This document shows positions 1 through 7,775 of a stretch of 64,000 nucleotides of DNA, piece by piece (within the stretch, counting starts at the first letter, position 1; the number at the start of each line of letters is the position of its first letter). The DNA lies in assembly GCF_027359925.1 (NCBI RefSeq), contig NZ_CP114767.1, forward strand, positions 1,364,001 through 1,428,000. The letters run 5' to 3'. A program made the translations under genes and the position numbers. Origin of the DNA: Hymenobacter canadensis. Lineage in GTDB: Bacteria > Bacteroidota > Bacteroidia > Cytophagales > Hymenobacteraceae. The notes beneath the pieces were generated by a model. The model was not told the DNA's origin. It made no database searches and was given only the letters and a program-made list of their open reading frames with translations.

Positions 1-151
1 CGGCCGTGTTGAGCAGCTGCGCCGTCTGGCTGCCCTGCGGGAAAAACGAGGGCGCGAAGTACAGGGCAAACGCCGAGTACACGTACCAGTCGTACCACTC
101 GACGAGGTTGCCGACGGAGCCGCTGAAGATGGAGCGGATGCGGGAAGCCAT
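1..151 (-). CDS. MFS transporter, metabolite:H+ symporter type (5' part only)
   Basis: Only the first 50 codons are present; the gene runs off the left edge. The reading from the ATG at 151 has a short basic start followed by the [10 protein letters not shown] motif and a first membrane helix. That motif is typical of the MHS subfamily of the major facilitator superfamily (alpha-ketoglutarate, proline/betaine, citrate and shikimate symporters). It would be an inner-membrane proton-coupled carrier of a small organic acid or osmolyte. The substrate cannot be told from this fragment. It is divergent from the riboswitch and thioesterase that follow. Confidence 0.75.
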   Translation of the reverse strand, partial: MASRIRSIFSGSVGNLVEWYDWYVYSAFALYFAPSFFPQGSQTAQLLNTA

Positions 152-348
152 GCTGCGGCCGCCCGGCACGGGATAAGTTTGCATGCCGCAAAGTAGCACG
201 TGGCCGCGTGTAGCACGGGCTTCAGCCCGTAGCTCTGCGGCGGCGGCGGTATGGCAAGCAGCCCGGCCGGCGCGGCCGCGCCCACGCTACATTCCGCCCC
301 TTCCCCTACCTTCGCCCCGCTGTTCTCTGGTCGATTTCCAGTCAGACG

Positions 349-519
349 GCGGAAGGTTCCGGGGTAATACCTGGATTAATAGGGAACCGGGTGCGAATCC
401 CGGACAGACGCGCTACTGTAAGTCCCGCGCAGTTTTCACCACATCAGGTTCATTGGCCGGCTTCGGGCGGGCTGAGAAGGACGGTGAAAATGGGACAAGT
501 CAGGAGACCTGCCTTCCGC
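349..519 (+). promoter_or_regulatory. Cobalamin (B12) riboswitch
   Basis: The conserved core is easy to read: TTAATAGGGAA near 376-386, GGTGCGAATCCCGG near 390-403, CGCTACTGTAA near 411-421, and the B12 box AAGTCAGGAGACCTGCC at 497-513. An 8-bp closing stem pairs GCGGAAGG (349-356) with CCTTCCGC (512-519). Riboswitches of this class normally lower expression of the gene behind them when adenosyl- or other cobalamins are abundant. No B12 transport or synthesis gene follows: the next gene on this strand is the thioesterase at 714, about 195 bases downstream. I could not settle whether that spacer holds a terminator or a sequestered ribosome site. Confidence 0.9.
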
Positions 520-713
520 TGCATTGATGAGGCTGCCTTCGCGAAAAAGGATCTTATCGGGTGTTTGTGCGCTGCCATCGGGCGGGCGGCTGCGGCTGGC
601 CGGTGCCGGGGCGGCGCGTGGGTGGCCGGTAGCATACCGTAGCGCAGGGCGGGTTTCTCGGAATCGGACAGGCAGGCTTCGTTTCCTTCCTTCTTCCCCC
701 TTTTTCTGCCATC

Positions 714-1109
714 ATGGACCTTGCCGCCAAAATTGCCGCCGCCGAAACGCGCATCTTCAAAGCCGTGTTTCCCAACACCACCAACCACTATGACACCCTG
801 TTCGGGGGCACCACGCTGCACATGATGGACGAGGTAGCCTTCATCACGGCCACCCGCTTTTCGCGCCTCAAAATGGTCACCGTCTCGTCCGACAAGGTCG
901 ATTTCACCCATCCCATTCCCGGCGGCACGCTCGTGGAGCTGATTGGCAACGTTGAACACGTGGGCAACACCAGCCTGAAGGTGCGGGTGGAGCTGTTTGT
1001 GGAGCAGATGTACTCCGAGGAGCGCGTGAAGGCTGTTTCGGGCCTGTTTACGTTCGTGGCCATCGACCACGAGAAGCGGCCGGTGCGCATCCTGCCCGCC
1101 GCCGTGTAA
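714..1109 (+). CDS. Acyl-CoA thioesterase, hotdog fold
   Basis: A 131-residue single hotdog domain. The N-terminal NTTNHYDTLFGG stretch matches the (N/H)xxTLFGG signature of YciA/Acot-type enzymes, followed by a long helix and a C-terminal TFVAID strand. Such enzymes cleave acyl-CoA to free acid and CoA in the cytoplasm; the chain-length preference cannot be read from sequence. The ATG at 714 follows a pyrimidine-rich leader. It is the first gene behind the cobalamin riboswitch, which suggests, but does not prove, B12-dependent control. A second, more distant thioesterase of the same fold lies at 26257. Confidence 0.85.
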   Translation: MDLAAKIAAAETRIFKAVFPNTTNHYDTLFGGTTLHMMDEVAFITATRFSRLKMVTVSSDKVDFTHPIPGGTLVELIGNVEHVGNTSLKVRVELFVEQMYSEERVKAVSGLFTFVAIDHEKRPVRILPAAV

Positions 1110-1270
1110 TATTTTGGCAATCGTTGCCAGCAGCTTGCAAATGTCCCCGCAATACATAACCCCGGCCGCAAAATACCGTTTCCCCTATTTTGCTATTTTC
1201 TTCGTCTGAACTTTTTGGCATTTGCCAGGGGTTTAGGCGACTACCCACAACCCGACTTCTTCTCTTGGCA

Positions 1271-1591
1271 ATGGATCAGCAGCAGAATGATAACATCACC
1301 GCCCGATTGGAACAATCATTTAAAGATGCCGACCAGGCCCGTGAGGACCTCACCGAGTCGATGTCGAACTCGATAGCCGCCAACTCTGACCTGCTGCACC
1401 ACGGTTTGGTAAGCGCCAAAGGGCTGGAAACCACCACCGAAATGTACCGGCATATGCTGGGGCAGCTGTTGCGCCATAGCTCCGGCGAAGTGCGGGCCCA
1501 GACGCTGCTGGCCTTCAACCAGTCCATGGAGAAGTTCTGGCCCCGCAAACCACTGCAGAACGACTCCCAGGGCCGACCGGACAACGCCTGA
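1271..1591 (+). CDS. Hypothetical small helical protein
   Basis: A 106-residue, charged, probably all-helical cytoplasmic protein with no signal peptide or membrane segment. I do not recognise a family. The ATG at 1271 is preferred over an upstream start at 1190, because the extra 27 residues (LFSSSELFG...) look like translated leader. It has two helical stretches, one around DADQAREDLTESM and one around GLETTTEMYRHMLGQLL, and ends in a polar tail. It stands alone between the thioesterase and the FAD oxidoreductase. Confidence 0.6.
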   Translation: MDQQQNDNITARLEQSFKDADQAREDLTESMSNSIAANSDLLHHGLVSAKGLETTTEMYRHMLGQLLRHSSGEVRAQTLLAFNQSMEKFWPRKPLQNDSQGRPDNA

Positions 1592-1687
1592 TCCTGCCCT
1601 GGCCGTCGTTGCGTCCGCCCCTTCGGTAGCTACCGGAGGGGCGGCCGTGTTTTAGGGGCTACTGAAGGGCATGCCCGCGCGGCTGCG

Positions 1688-1695
1688 TACCTTTG
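1688..1695 (+). promoter_or_regulatory. Possible Bacteroidota -7 element (TACCTTTG)
   Basis: An exact match to TAnnTTTG, 61 bases before the FAD oxidoreductase start. No clear -33 TTTG lies 19-21 bases upstream, so this is tentative. Confidence 0.3.
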
Positions 1696-1755
1696 CAGCC
1701 CTTATTATAGGCTTTCGCTTAAAGGATAAAAGGATAACCACCTTTCCCCTGTTTC

Positions 1756-3336
1756 ATGTCTGCTCCCTTCCGTGAGATTGAAGTGCTGCTGCCGCCGGCC
1801 GTAGCCTACGACGAATTTGCCCGCTACGAGGCCCTGCTGCACGCCGCCGGCCTGCAGCCCGGCCAGGCCGATTTTGTGCACCTGCGTAAGCGCTCCATTG
1901 ATGCGCGCGGCCGCAGCCCCCAGGTACGCCTGCGCGCCGACATCTACCAGATGCCGCCACCCGCCAGCCTGTTCGGCCCCTGGTTCCGCTACCCCGATGT
2001 GCGGCAGGCCCGGCGCACGGTGCTGATTGTGGGCGCCGGGCCGGCCGGCCTGTTTGCGGCGCTGCGAGCCATTGAGCTGGGCCTTAAGCCCATTGTATTG
2101 GAGCGTGGCAAAGACGTGCGCACCCGCCGCCGCGACCTGGCCGCCCTCAACAAGGAGCACCTCGTCAACCCCGATTCCAACTACTGCTTTGGGGAAGGCG
2201 GCGCCGGTACCTACTCCGACGGCAAGCTCTACACCCGCGCCACCAAGCGCGGCGACGTGGGCCGCGTGCTGCGCTGCCTGGTGCAGCACGGCGCCACCCC
2301 CGATATTCTGGTGGATGCCCACCCCCACATCGGTACCAACAAGCTGCCCTCGGTGGTGGCCGCCCTGCGCGACAGTATCCGGGAGGCCGGCGGCGAGGTT
2401 CGATTTGATACGCGGGTAGATGATCTGGTACTGGAAAACCACCACCTGCGCGGCGTGGTGACGGCCACCGGCGAAACCATCGAGGCCGACGCCGTGATTC
2501 TGGCCACCGGCCACTCGGCCCGCGACATCTACGAGCTGCTGCACCGGCGCGGCGTACTTATCGAGGCCAAGCCCTTTGCGCTGGGCGTGCGCGTCGAGCA
2601 CGAGCAGGAGCTGATTGATAAGGCCCAGTACCGCCTCAACGACCGGGGCGAGCTGCCGGCTGCCTCCTACTCCCTGGTGCACCAGACGCAGTGGCAGGGC
2701 AAGCAGCGGGGCGTGTTTTCGTTCTGCATGTGCCCGGGCGGCTTTATTGTGCCGGCCGCCACGGCGCCCGGCGAGGTGGTGGTGAACGGCATGAGCCCCA
2801 GCCGCCGCGACTCGCGCTTCGCCAATTCCGGCATTGTGGCGGCCGTGGAGCTGGAAGATATGGATGTGCGCCAGTACGGGCCCCTGGCCGGCCTGCGTTT
2901 GCAGCAGGAGATTGAGCAGCGCGCCTGCCAGGTGGCCGGCAACACCCAGCGCGCCCCTGCCCAGCGCCTCGGCGACTTCCTGAAGGGCAAAATTTCCGCG
3001 GAGCTGCTTGAAACCAGCTACCAGCCCGGCCTGGTGCCCGTGGCCATGGACGACGTGCTGGGCGCGGGCCTGGCGGAGCGGCTGCGGCAGGGCTTCCAGG
3101 ATTTCGGACGCAAGATTCCGGGCTACGCCACCAACGCCGCCCAGATTGTGGGCGTGGAAAGCCGCACCTCCTCCCCCGTCCGCATCCCCCGCGACCGGGA
3201 CACGCTGGAGCACCCCGAGGTGCGCGGCCTGTTTCCGTGCGGCGAAGGCGCGGGCTACGCCGGCGGCATCGTGTCGGCGGCCATGGACGGCGAGCGGTGC
3301 GCCGAGGCGGCTCTGGCCTCGTTGGCTGTCAGCTGA
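1756..3336 (+). CDS. NAD(P)/FAD-dependent oxidoreductase (COG2509-type)
   Basis: A 526-residue cytoplasmic flavoprotein. About 85 residues precede the dinucleotide-binding motif IVGAGPAG (91-98). The C-terminus has the second FAD contact, FPCGEGAGYAGGI, near residues 494-506. The long N-terminal extension before the Rossmann motif and the overall length fit the uncharacterised FAD-dependent dehydrogenase family COG2509. Family members have no firmly assigned substrate. The gene appears monocistronic, with a possible TACCTTTG promoter element upstream and an inverted-repeat cluster downstream. Confidence 0.8.
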   Translation: MSAPFREIEVLLPPAVAYDEFARYEALLHAAGLQPGQADFVHLRKRSIDARGRSPQVRLRADIYQMPPPASLFGPWFRYPDVRQARRTVLIVGAGPAGLFAALRAIELGLKPIVLERGKDVRTRRRDLAALNKEHLVNPDSNYCFGEGGAGTYSDGKLYTRATKRGDVGRVLRCLVQHGATPDILVDAHPHIGTNKLPSVVAALRDSIREAGGEVRFDTRVDDLVLENHHLRGVVTATGETIEADAVILATGHSARDIYELLHRRGVLIEAKPFALGVRVEHEQELIDKAQYRLNDRGELPAASYSLVHQTQWQGKQRGVFSFCMCPGGFIVPAATAPGEVVVNGMSPSRRDSRFANSGIVAAVELEDMDVRQYGPLAGLRLQQEIEQRACQVAGNTQRAPAQRLGDFLKGKISAELLETSYQPGLVPVAMDDVLGAGLAERLRQGFQDFGRKIPGYATNAAQIVGVESRTSSPVRIPRDRDTLEHPEVRGLFPCGEGAGYAGGIVSAAMDGERCAEAALASLAVS

Positions 3337-3440
3337 TAGTTGTCAGTTGTTGGTTGTCAGTTGTCAGTTGCTTGCGTCCTTTTTCCGTAAATACCCGTTG
3401 TCAGGCTCTATCTGACAACCGACAACTAATAACTGACAAC
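3332..3440. repeat. Inverted cluster of TTGTCAGTTG-type short repeats
   Basis: The left side carries several copies of TGTCAGTTG in direct orientation (about 3338-3371). The right side carries the complementary CTGACAACNGACAAC pattern (about 3412-3440). The two can pair into an imperfect stem between two co-directional genes. The left end touches the last codons of the FAD oxidoreductase. Confidence 0.6.
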
Positions 3441-3449
3441 TTCAGCAAT

Positions 3450-3809
3450 ATGAAAAAGACCCTCGTTCTTGGTGCCTCCGACAATCCGGCCCGCTATTCC
3501 TATCAAGCTGTGCACCGGCTCCAGCGCCACGGCCACGAAGTGGTGCCGGTGGGCATCCGCAAAGGCCAGGTGGGCGGCCTCGACATCCAGACTGACCGCC
3601 CGCAGGCCGAAGCCGTGGACACCGTGACGCTCTACGTCGGCCCCCAGAACCAGCCCGCCTGGTACGACTACATCCTGGACCTGCAGCCCAAGCGCATCAT
3701 CTTCAACCCCGGGACCGAAAACCCCGAGCTGGAGCGCCTGGCCCAGGCCCGCGGCATCCAGACCGAAGAAGCCTGCACCTTGGTCATGCTGTCGGTGGGG
3801 CAGTATTAA
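3450..3809 (+). CDS. CoA-binding domain protein (YccU-like)
   Basis: A 119-residue single Rossmann domain. It begins with KTLVLGASDNPARYSY, the glycine-rich nucleotide-binding turn of small CoA-binding proteins related to the N-terminal domain of succinyl-CoA synthetase alpha. It continues with the family's usual GxEN and EACT stretches (NPGTENPELE, EEACTLVML). The length is typical. Members are soluble; the cellular role is not established. The ATG at 3450 follows immediately after the short-repeat cluster. Confidence 0.8.
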   Translation: MKKTLVLGASDNPARYSYQAVHRLQRHGHEVVPVGIRKGQVGGLDIQTDRPQAEAVDTVTLYVGPQNQPAWYDYILDLQPKRIIFNPGTENPELERLAQARGIQTEEACTLVMLSVGQY

Positions 3810-3890
3810 GACCGGAACACCAGGTTTTTGCTGTACGCCATGCAGCCGGATAACACTATCGTACGTCCGGGAATCATATATCTCCGCACC

Positions 3891-4655
3891 ATGTCCATCA
3901 CCTCTCAGGAAGACTTGACCGGCCTTCAGCGCATCAGCGAAGCCGTTGGCACCACCCTCAAACAAATGCGGGAGTATGCCCGGCCGGGCATGACGACCAA
4001 AGAGCTGGACGAATATGGCGGAAGCATCCTGGCCGCTTTAGGGGCTAAATCGGCCCCGCGGCTGACCTATGGCTTTCCGGGCTGGACGTGCATCAGTGTG
4101 AACAACGAGGTGGCGCACGGCATCCCGTCGGGGCGCAGGATTCTGCAGCCCGGCGACCTGGTGAACATCGACGTATCGGCGGAGTTGGGCGGCTACTGGG
4201 CTGACAACGGCGGCTCCTTCGTGCTGGGGGTCGATATACACCATCATCAGCCGCTGGTTGATGCCTCCCGGCAGATCCTGCGCACCGCCCTCGGCCGCAT
4301 CCGGGGCGGCGTCCGCATTGCCGATATCGGCGGGCTGATTGAGAGCGAAGCGCGCAAGGCCGGCTTCCGGGTTATCCGGAATCTGGTGGGGCACGGCGTT
4401 GGCCGCAGCCTGCATGAGGAGCCCACGGAAATCCCCTGCTACTACGACCGCCACAACCTGAAGCGATTCAGGAAGAACTCGGTGGTAGCAGTGGAGACGT
4501 TTATTTCCACCCGCGCCACCCTGGCCCATCAGCTCAGCGACGGGTGGACCCTGGCCACCAAAGACGGCAGTTTCGTGGCCCAGCACGAGCATACCATTGT
4601 TGTTACCGATGGCCAGCCCCTTATTCTCACAGCAGCGAATGGCATTTGGGAGTAA
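3891..4655 (+). CDS. map: Methionine aminopeptidase, type I
   Basis: A 254-residue pita-bread metallopeptidase that removes the initiator Met from nascent proteins. All expected active-site residues are visible: His76 (NNEVAHGIP), metal ligands Asp94 (VNIDVS) and Asp105 (YWADNGG), His168 (GHGVG), His175, Glu202 (VETF) and Glu233 (QHEHT). The ATG at 3891 starts the family-length protein; an in-frame ATG at 3828 would add 21 residues unlike the family. It is not next to ribosomal protein genes, so it may be a second, stand-alone copy in this genome. That cannot be decided from this window. Confidence 0.9.
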   Translation: MSITSQEDLTGLQRISEAVGTTLKQMREYARPGMTTKELDEYGGSILAALGAKSAPRLTYGFPGWTCISVNNEVAHGIPSGRRILQPGDLVNIDVSAELGGYWADNGGSFVLGVDIHHHQPLVDASRQILRTALGRIRGGVRIADIGGLIESEARKAGFRVIRNLVGHGVGRSLHEEPTEIPCYYDRHNLKRFRKNSVVAVETFISTRATLAHQLSDGWTLATKDGSFVAQHEHTIVVTDGQPLILTAANGIWE

Positions 4656-5000
4656 GTGGAACAGGGGGCGGAACCGGCCGTTTCGGCCTGAAGCAGCCCC
4701 ACGTGGCCCTACTCTGAACCATAGCGAGTCAAGTTAGAGCATACGCCGAAGCACTGCCGGCACCTGCCTCTTCTGCTCAATAACTATTACCTCATAAGCG
4801 CAAGCCCCGGTCTTGGATTCAGTTCCGAAACCGGGGCTTTGGGTTGTAGCAGTATGAATCTCACCCTGCCTTTTCTAGCAGGCCGGGCCCTACGGGCCCG
4901 ATTTCCAAAATTTTCTATCTTCTCAGGCAACGCTCGTGCAACCTTTGCCATCTAGCCTTCCAAACACCCCGCTATTGCCCTAACCTCTACCCAACCAACC
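4656..5000. other. Intergenic region without a supported gene
   Basis: 345 bases between map and the sigma factor gene. It holds one hairpin (separate entry). A TATCTTCT near 4914 is a weak -7-like match. I see no coding potential, RNA gene or other repeat. Confidence 0.5.
4802..4839 (+). terminator. Hairpin, likely terminator after map
   Basis: A 10-bp perfect stem AAGCCCCGGT / ACCGGGGCTT with an 18-base loop, followed only by a short T run. It is a plausible but weak rho-independent terminator. Confidence 0.5.
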
Positions 5001-5585
5001 GTGACTGAAGCCGACCTCATTGCCGCCTGCCGCCAAGGTAGTGGCCGGGCCCAGAAGCTGCTCTACGAGCAGTTTGCGGGCCTGATGCTGGGGGTGTGCC
5101 TGCGCTACCTGCGCCGCCGCGAAGATGCCGAAGAGGCCATGCTCGGCGGGTTTGCCAAGGTATTCCGGGCCCTCGACCAGTACCGGCACGAAGGCAGCTT
5201 TGAAGGCTGGATCAGGCGGATTATGGTGAACGAGGCCCTGGGCCAGCTGCGCCGCAAGGAGCCCCTGCACCTGGCCATCGACGACCTCACCTACGACGTG
5301 CCGGCCACGGCCGCCGAAGCCGAAAGCCACCTCAACGCCGCCGACCTGCTGGGTTTGCTCGCGGAGCTGCCGGCCGGCTACCGCACCGTCTTCAACCTGT
5401 ACGCCCTAGAGGGCTACACCCACCCCGAAATCGGCGAGCTGCTGGGTATTTCGGAGGGCACCAGCAAGTCGCAGCTCAGCAAGGCGCGGGCCATGCTCCA
5501 GCGTCGCCTCGCGGCGGCCAGCCAGCAAGCCAGCCCCGCCTCCACCTCCTCACCGAAAGAACTCTATGCAACCGGAAGATATTGA
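5001..5585 (+). CDS. ECF-type RNA polymerase sigma factor
   Basis: A 194-residue sigma-70 family protein starting at a GTG. Region 2 is visible as LLYEQFAGLMLGVCLRYLRRREDAEE with the following FAKVFRALDQY. Region 4 is the helix-turn-helix YTHPEIGELLGISEGTSKSQLSKAR. These small alternative sigma factors direct transcription of envelope-stress or uptake genes and are usually held by a membrane anti-sigma protein. The next gene overlaps its 3' end by 20 bases and has the features of such a partner, and an outer-membrane barrel gene follows. Confidence 0.9.
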   Translation: MTEADLIAACRQGSGRAQKLLYEQFAGLMLGVCLRYLRRREDAEEAMLGGFAKVFRALDQYRHEGSFEGWIRRIMVNEALGQLRRKEPLHLAIDDLTYDVPATAAEAESHLNAADLLGLLAELPAGYRTVFNLYALEGYTHPEIGELLGISEGTSKSQLSKARAMLQRRLAAASQQASPASTSSPKELYATGRY

Positions 5586-6399
5586 CAAGCTGTTTCGCGA
5601 GCGTCTCGCGGAGCACGCGCCCACCCCGCCGGCCTACCTCTGGAACCAGCTCGAAGACGAGCTGCAGCCCGCCAAAAAACGCCCCGTTCTCTGGATGTGG
5701 GCCGCCGCCGCCAGCGTAGTGCTGCTGCTGGTGAGTGGCGTACTGTGGCTGCAGAGCAGTGGCCTGCGGCCCGCCGGCGCCGGTGCTGTAGCCACCGGGA
5801 GCCGCCCCGCACAACGCCCAGCGCGTACCACGGTTGAGCCAGCTGCTACGCCGAAAAATAAAAACGCGGTGGCCGCCGCCCCCCAGGCAACTGCTCCGTC
5901 AGGGCCCGCATCTACCACCTCAGAAGCTAACACTGACCTCGCCCCCGGCACCCGGCAGCCTCAACTGGCCACCACCCGGCAACTGGCCGCCGCCCGCCCA
6001 CGGGCAATGGCACCGGCCGGCCGCCCCGCCAGCCAGCCAGCCCAGGAAGCAGTAGCAGTTCAGGTTCCCAGTCCGCAACCGGAGCGGCCGCTGGAGCCTG
6101 TTGCTCCGGCTCCGCAACCGCAACAGTTGCCCACTACGGCGCTGGCGCTGGCCGCCACGCCGGCTCCGGCTCCTACCGGCTCTATTGAAGTGGAAGTGCG
6201 CCGCAGTGCGGCCCCTGCCGTGGCCACGGCAGCTCCGGCAAATCCGCGGCAGCGCAGCCTGGGCGGCGTATTGCTCCGCCAGGCCCGCAATGCGGTGCGC
6301 GGCGAGCGGCTGAGTCTGGCGGAAGCCGGCCTGCCCGAAACCGTGACGGTACAGGCCCACGTGGCCGGCCGCACGCTTACCAAAGTGATTCAACTCTAA
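5566..6399 (+). CDS. Probable membrane anti-sigma factor
   Basis: A 277-residue protein. The cytoplasmic N-terminus (about 40 residues, with LFRERLAEHAPTPPAYLW) resembles the sigma-binding segment of many Bacteroidota anti-sigma proteins. A single membrane helix spans about residues 43-61. A long Pro/Ala/Thr-rich periplasmic linker (about 65-215) leads to a small C-terminal domain. The start overlaps the sigma gene by 20 bases, which implies translational coupling. No zinc-binding HxxxCxxC is present, so it is not the ZAS class. Function is inferred from architecture and position. Confidence 0.65.
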   Translation: MQPEDIDKLFRERLAEHAPTPPAYLWNQLEDELQPAKKRPVLWMWAAAASVVLLLVSGVLWLQSSGLRPAGAGAVATGSRPAQRPARTTVEPAATPKNKNAVAAAPQATAPSGPASTTSEANTDLAPGTRQPQLATTRQLAAARPRAMAPAGRPASQPAQEAVAVQVPSPQPERPLEPVAPAPQPQQLPTTALALAATPAPAPTGSIEVEVRRSAAPAVATAAPANPRQRSLGGVLLRQARNAVRGERLSLAEAGLPETVTVQAHVAGRTLTKVIQL

Positions 6400-6416
6400 T
6401 TTTCCCTCCCTCCGTC

Positions 6417-7562
6417 ATGAAACGCCTCTCCGCTCTGCTGGCCGCCTTGCTGCTGCTGGTTCTGGCCGCGCCTTGCTTTGCCCGCCCGGTCCTCTCGCCT
6501 GCCCACCTCGATGATACGATTGTGGTGAAACTGCCTAACCAGGCCATTATGACGCTGTTCGTGAAAAACCGGCAGCAACTGCGCGAGCTGCGGGCCTACA
6601 AGCTCGACTCGCTGATGATCCTGCTCGACAACTACATTGCGCAGGCCGAAACGGCCGGCAAAGGCTCGAAGTCGGAGCAGGTGACCATGGAATTCTATCC
6701 CGCCAAAGACCAGCCCGGCAAGCAGCTGCCCGAGCAGATCCGCATCACGATGCGCGGCGAAGACAACGCCCCCCGCCGTGGCGACAAAGTGGAAGTGAGC
6801 ATGGGCAACCTGTTCGGGGTGAAAGTGGAGGAAAACGCTGATGGCAACGGCAGCGACCGGGTGTCGGTGCACCTGGGCGACTCCGGTAACAGCGACTCGC
6901 TGAAGCTGGCCAAGCGGGCCAAAAACGCCAACCGCTCCAACCACAGCGACTTTGGCATCGACCTGGGCCTGAGCGTCCTGACCAACCGCACGGCGCCCCA
7001 GAACCAGTCGTTTCCTAATCTGCGCCCCGGTGGCTCGCGCTACGTTAGCCTGAACTGGCACTACCTGCAACGACTGGGCGGCACCCGCAGCCCGCTCTAC
7101 CTGCTCACCGGCCCCGAAGTGGCCTTCAACAACTATATGCTGGAGGGCAACAACCGCTTCCGCTCGCTCAATGGCAGCACGTTTGTGGTGCCGGAGCCGG
7201 AGCTCAACATCGAGAAAAGCAAGCTGGCTACCACTTCGGTCAACCTACCGCTGATGGCGCTACTCAACTTCCGCGACGCCAATTACAAGAGCACGTTCCG
7301 TATCGGGGCCGGGGGCTTCGTCGGCTACCGCCTGGGCTCCCGCACCAAGCTGAAATATGAGCAGGATGGCCGCACCCGCAAAGACAAGGACCGCGGCTCC
7401 TACAACCTCGAAGACCTGCAGTATGGCCTGCAGGGCACTATTGGCCTGCGCAGCATCACGCTGTTTGCCAAATACAACCTCAACGAGCTGTTCCAAGACC
7501 AACCCACCAGCTTCCAGGCCCAAACGCTCAGCTTCGGCATCTCGCTCACCGATTTCGACTAA
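6417..7562 (+). CDS. Exported outer-membrane beta-barrel protein
   Basis: A 381-residue protein with a clear signal peptide (basic start, Leu/Ala-rich core, cleavage near CFARP). A polar, partly helical domain covers roughly residues 25-175. The C-terminal half has alternating strands typical of porin-like barrels (SRYVSLNWHYL, YLLTGPEVAFNNYML, FRIGAGGFVGYRLG) and ends LSFGISLTDFD. It lies 17 bases after the anti-sigma gene, so the three genes probably form one operon. The pore or ligand role is unknown. Confidence 0.7.
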   Translation: MKRLSALLAALLLLVLAAPCFARPVLSPAHLDDTIVVKLPNQAIMTLFVKNRQQLRELRAYKLDSLMILLDNYIAQAETAGKGSKSEQVTMEFYPAKDQPGKQLPEQIRITMRGEDNAPRRGDKVEVSMGNLFGVKVEENADGNGSDRVSVHLGDSGNSDSLKLAKRAKNANRSNHSDFGIDLGLSVLTNRTAPQNQSFPNLRPGGSRYVSLNWHYLQRLGGTRSPLYLLTGPEVAFNNYMLEGNNRFRSLNGSTFVVPEPELNIEKSKLATTSVNLPLMALLNFRDANYKSTFRIGAGGFVGYRLGSRTKLKYEQDGRTRKDKDRGSYNLEDLQYGLQGTIGLRSITLFAKYNLNELFQDQPTSFQAQTLSFGISLTDFD

Positions 7563-7574
7563 GTGGTTGAACAG

Positions 7575-7633
7575 ATAACGAGAACTGGCGGGTTGTCTGA
7601 CGAGGTGTCGGGCAACCCGCCAGTTCTCGTTAT
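7575..7633 (+). terminator. Long perfect inverted repeat, probable terminator
   Basis: A 21-bp perfect stem (7575-7595 with 7613-7633) and a 17-base loop, 12 bases after the barrel gene. There is no T tract, so it may act as a terminator or as an mRNA 3'-end stabiliser. Confidence 0.6.
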
Positions 7634-7775
7634 GACGAATCCAAGCCGCCGCTGCGGGGCGGCTGAGCCACAAAATCGGGTTGGCCGGGAGGGCGAAGCT
7701 CAAGCGTAGTAACCGGGCGTTTCCTGGCAGAAAAACGCTAGTTTTAGTTTCCTCCCACCTTCAGCCGTTCCTGCC

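Noticed and set aside
183..713. Small plus-strand frames around the riboswitch, considered as a B12-related or leader gene
   Set aside because: They run through the structured RNA, show no family resemblance and have atypical Arg/Pro/Ser-rich composition.
450..1157. Long open frame on the minus strand across the riboswitch and thioesterase
   Set aside because: It is antisense to a riboswitch core and a well-supported hotdog gene, and its composition is that of a reversed GC-rich gene.
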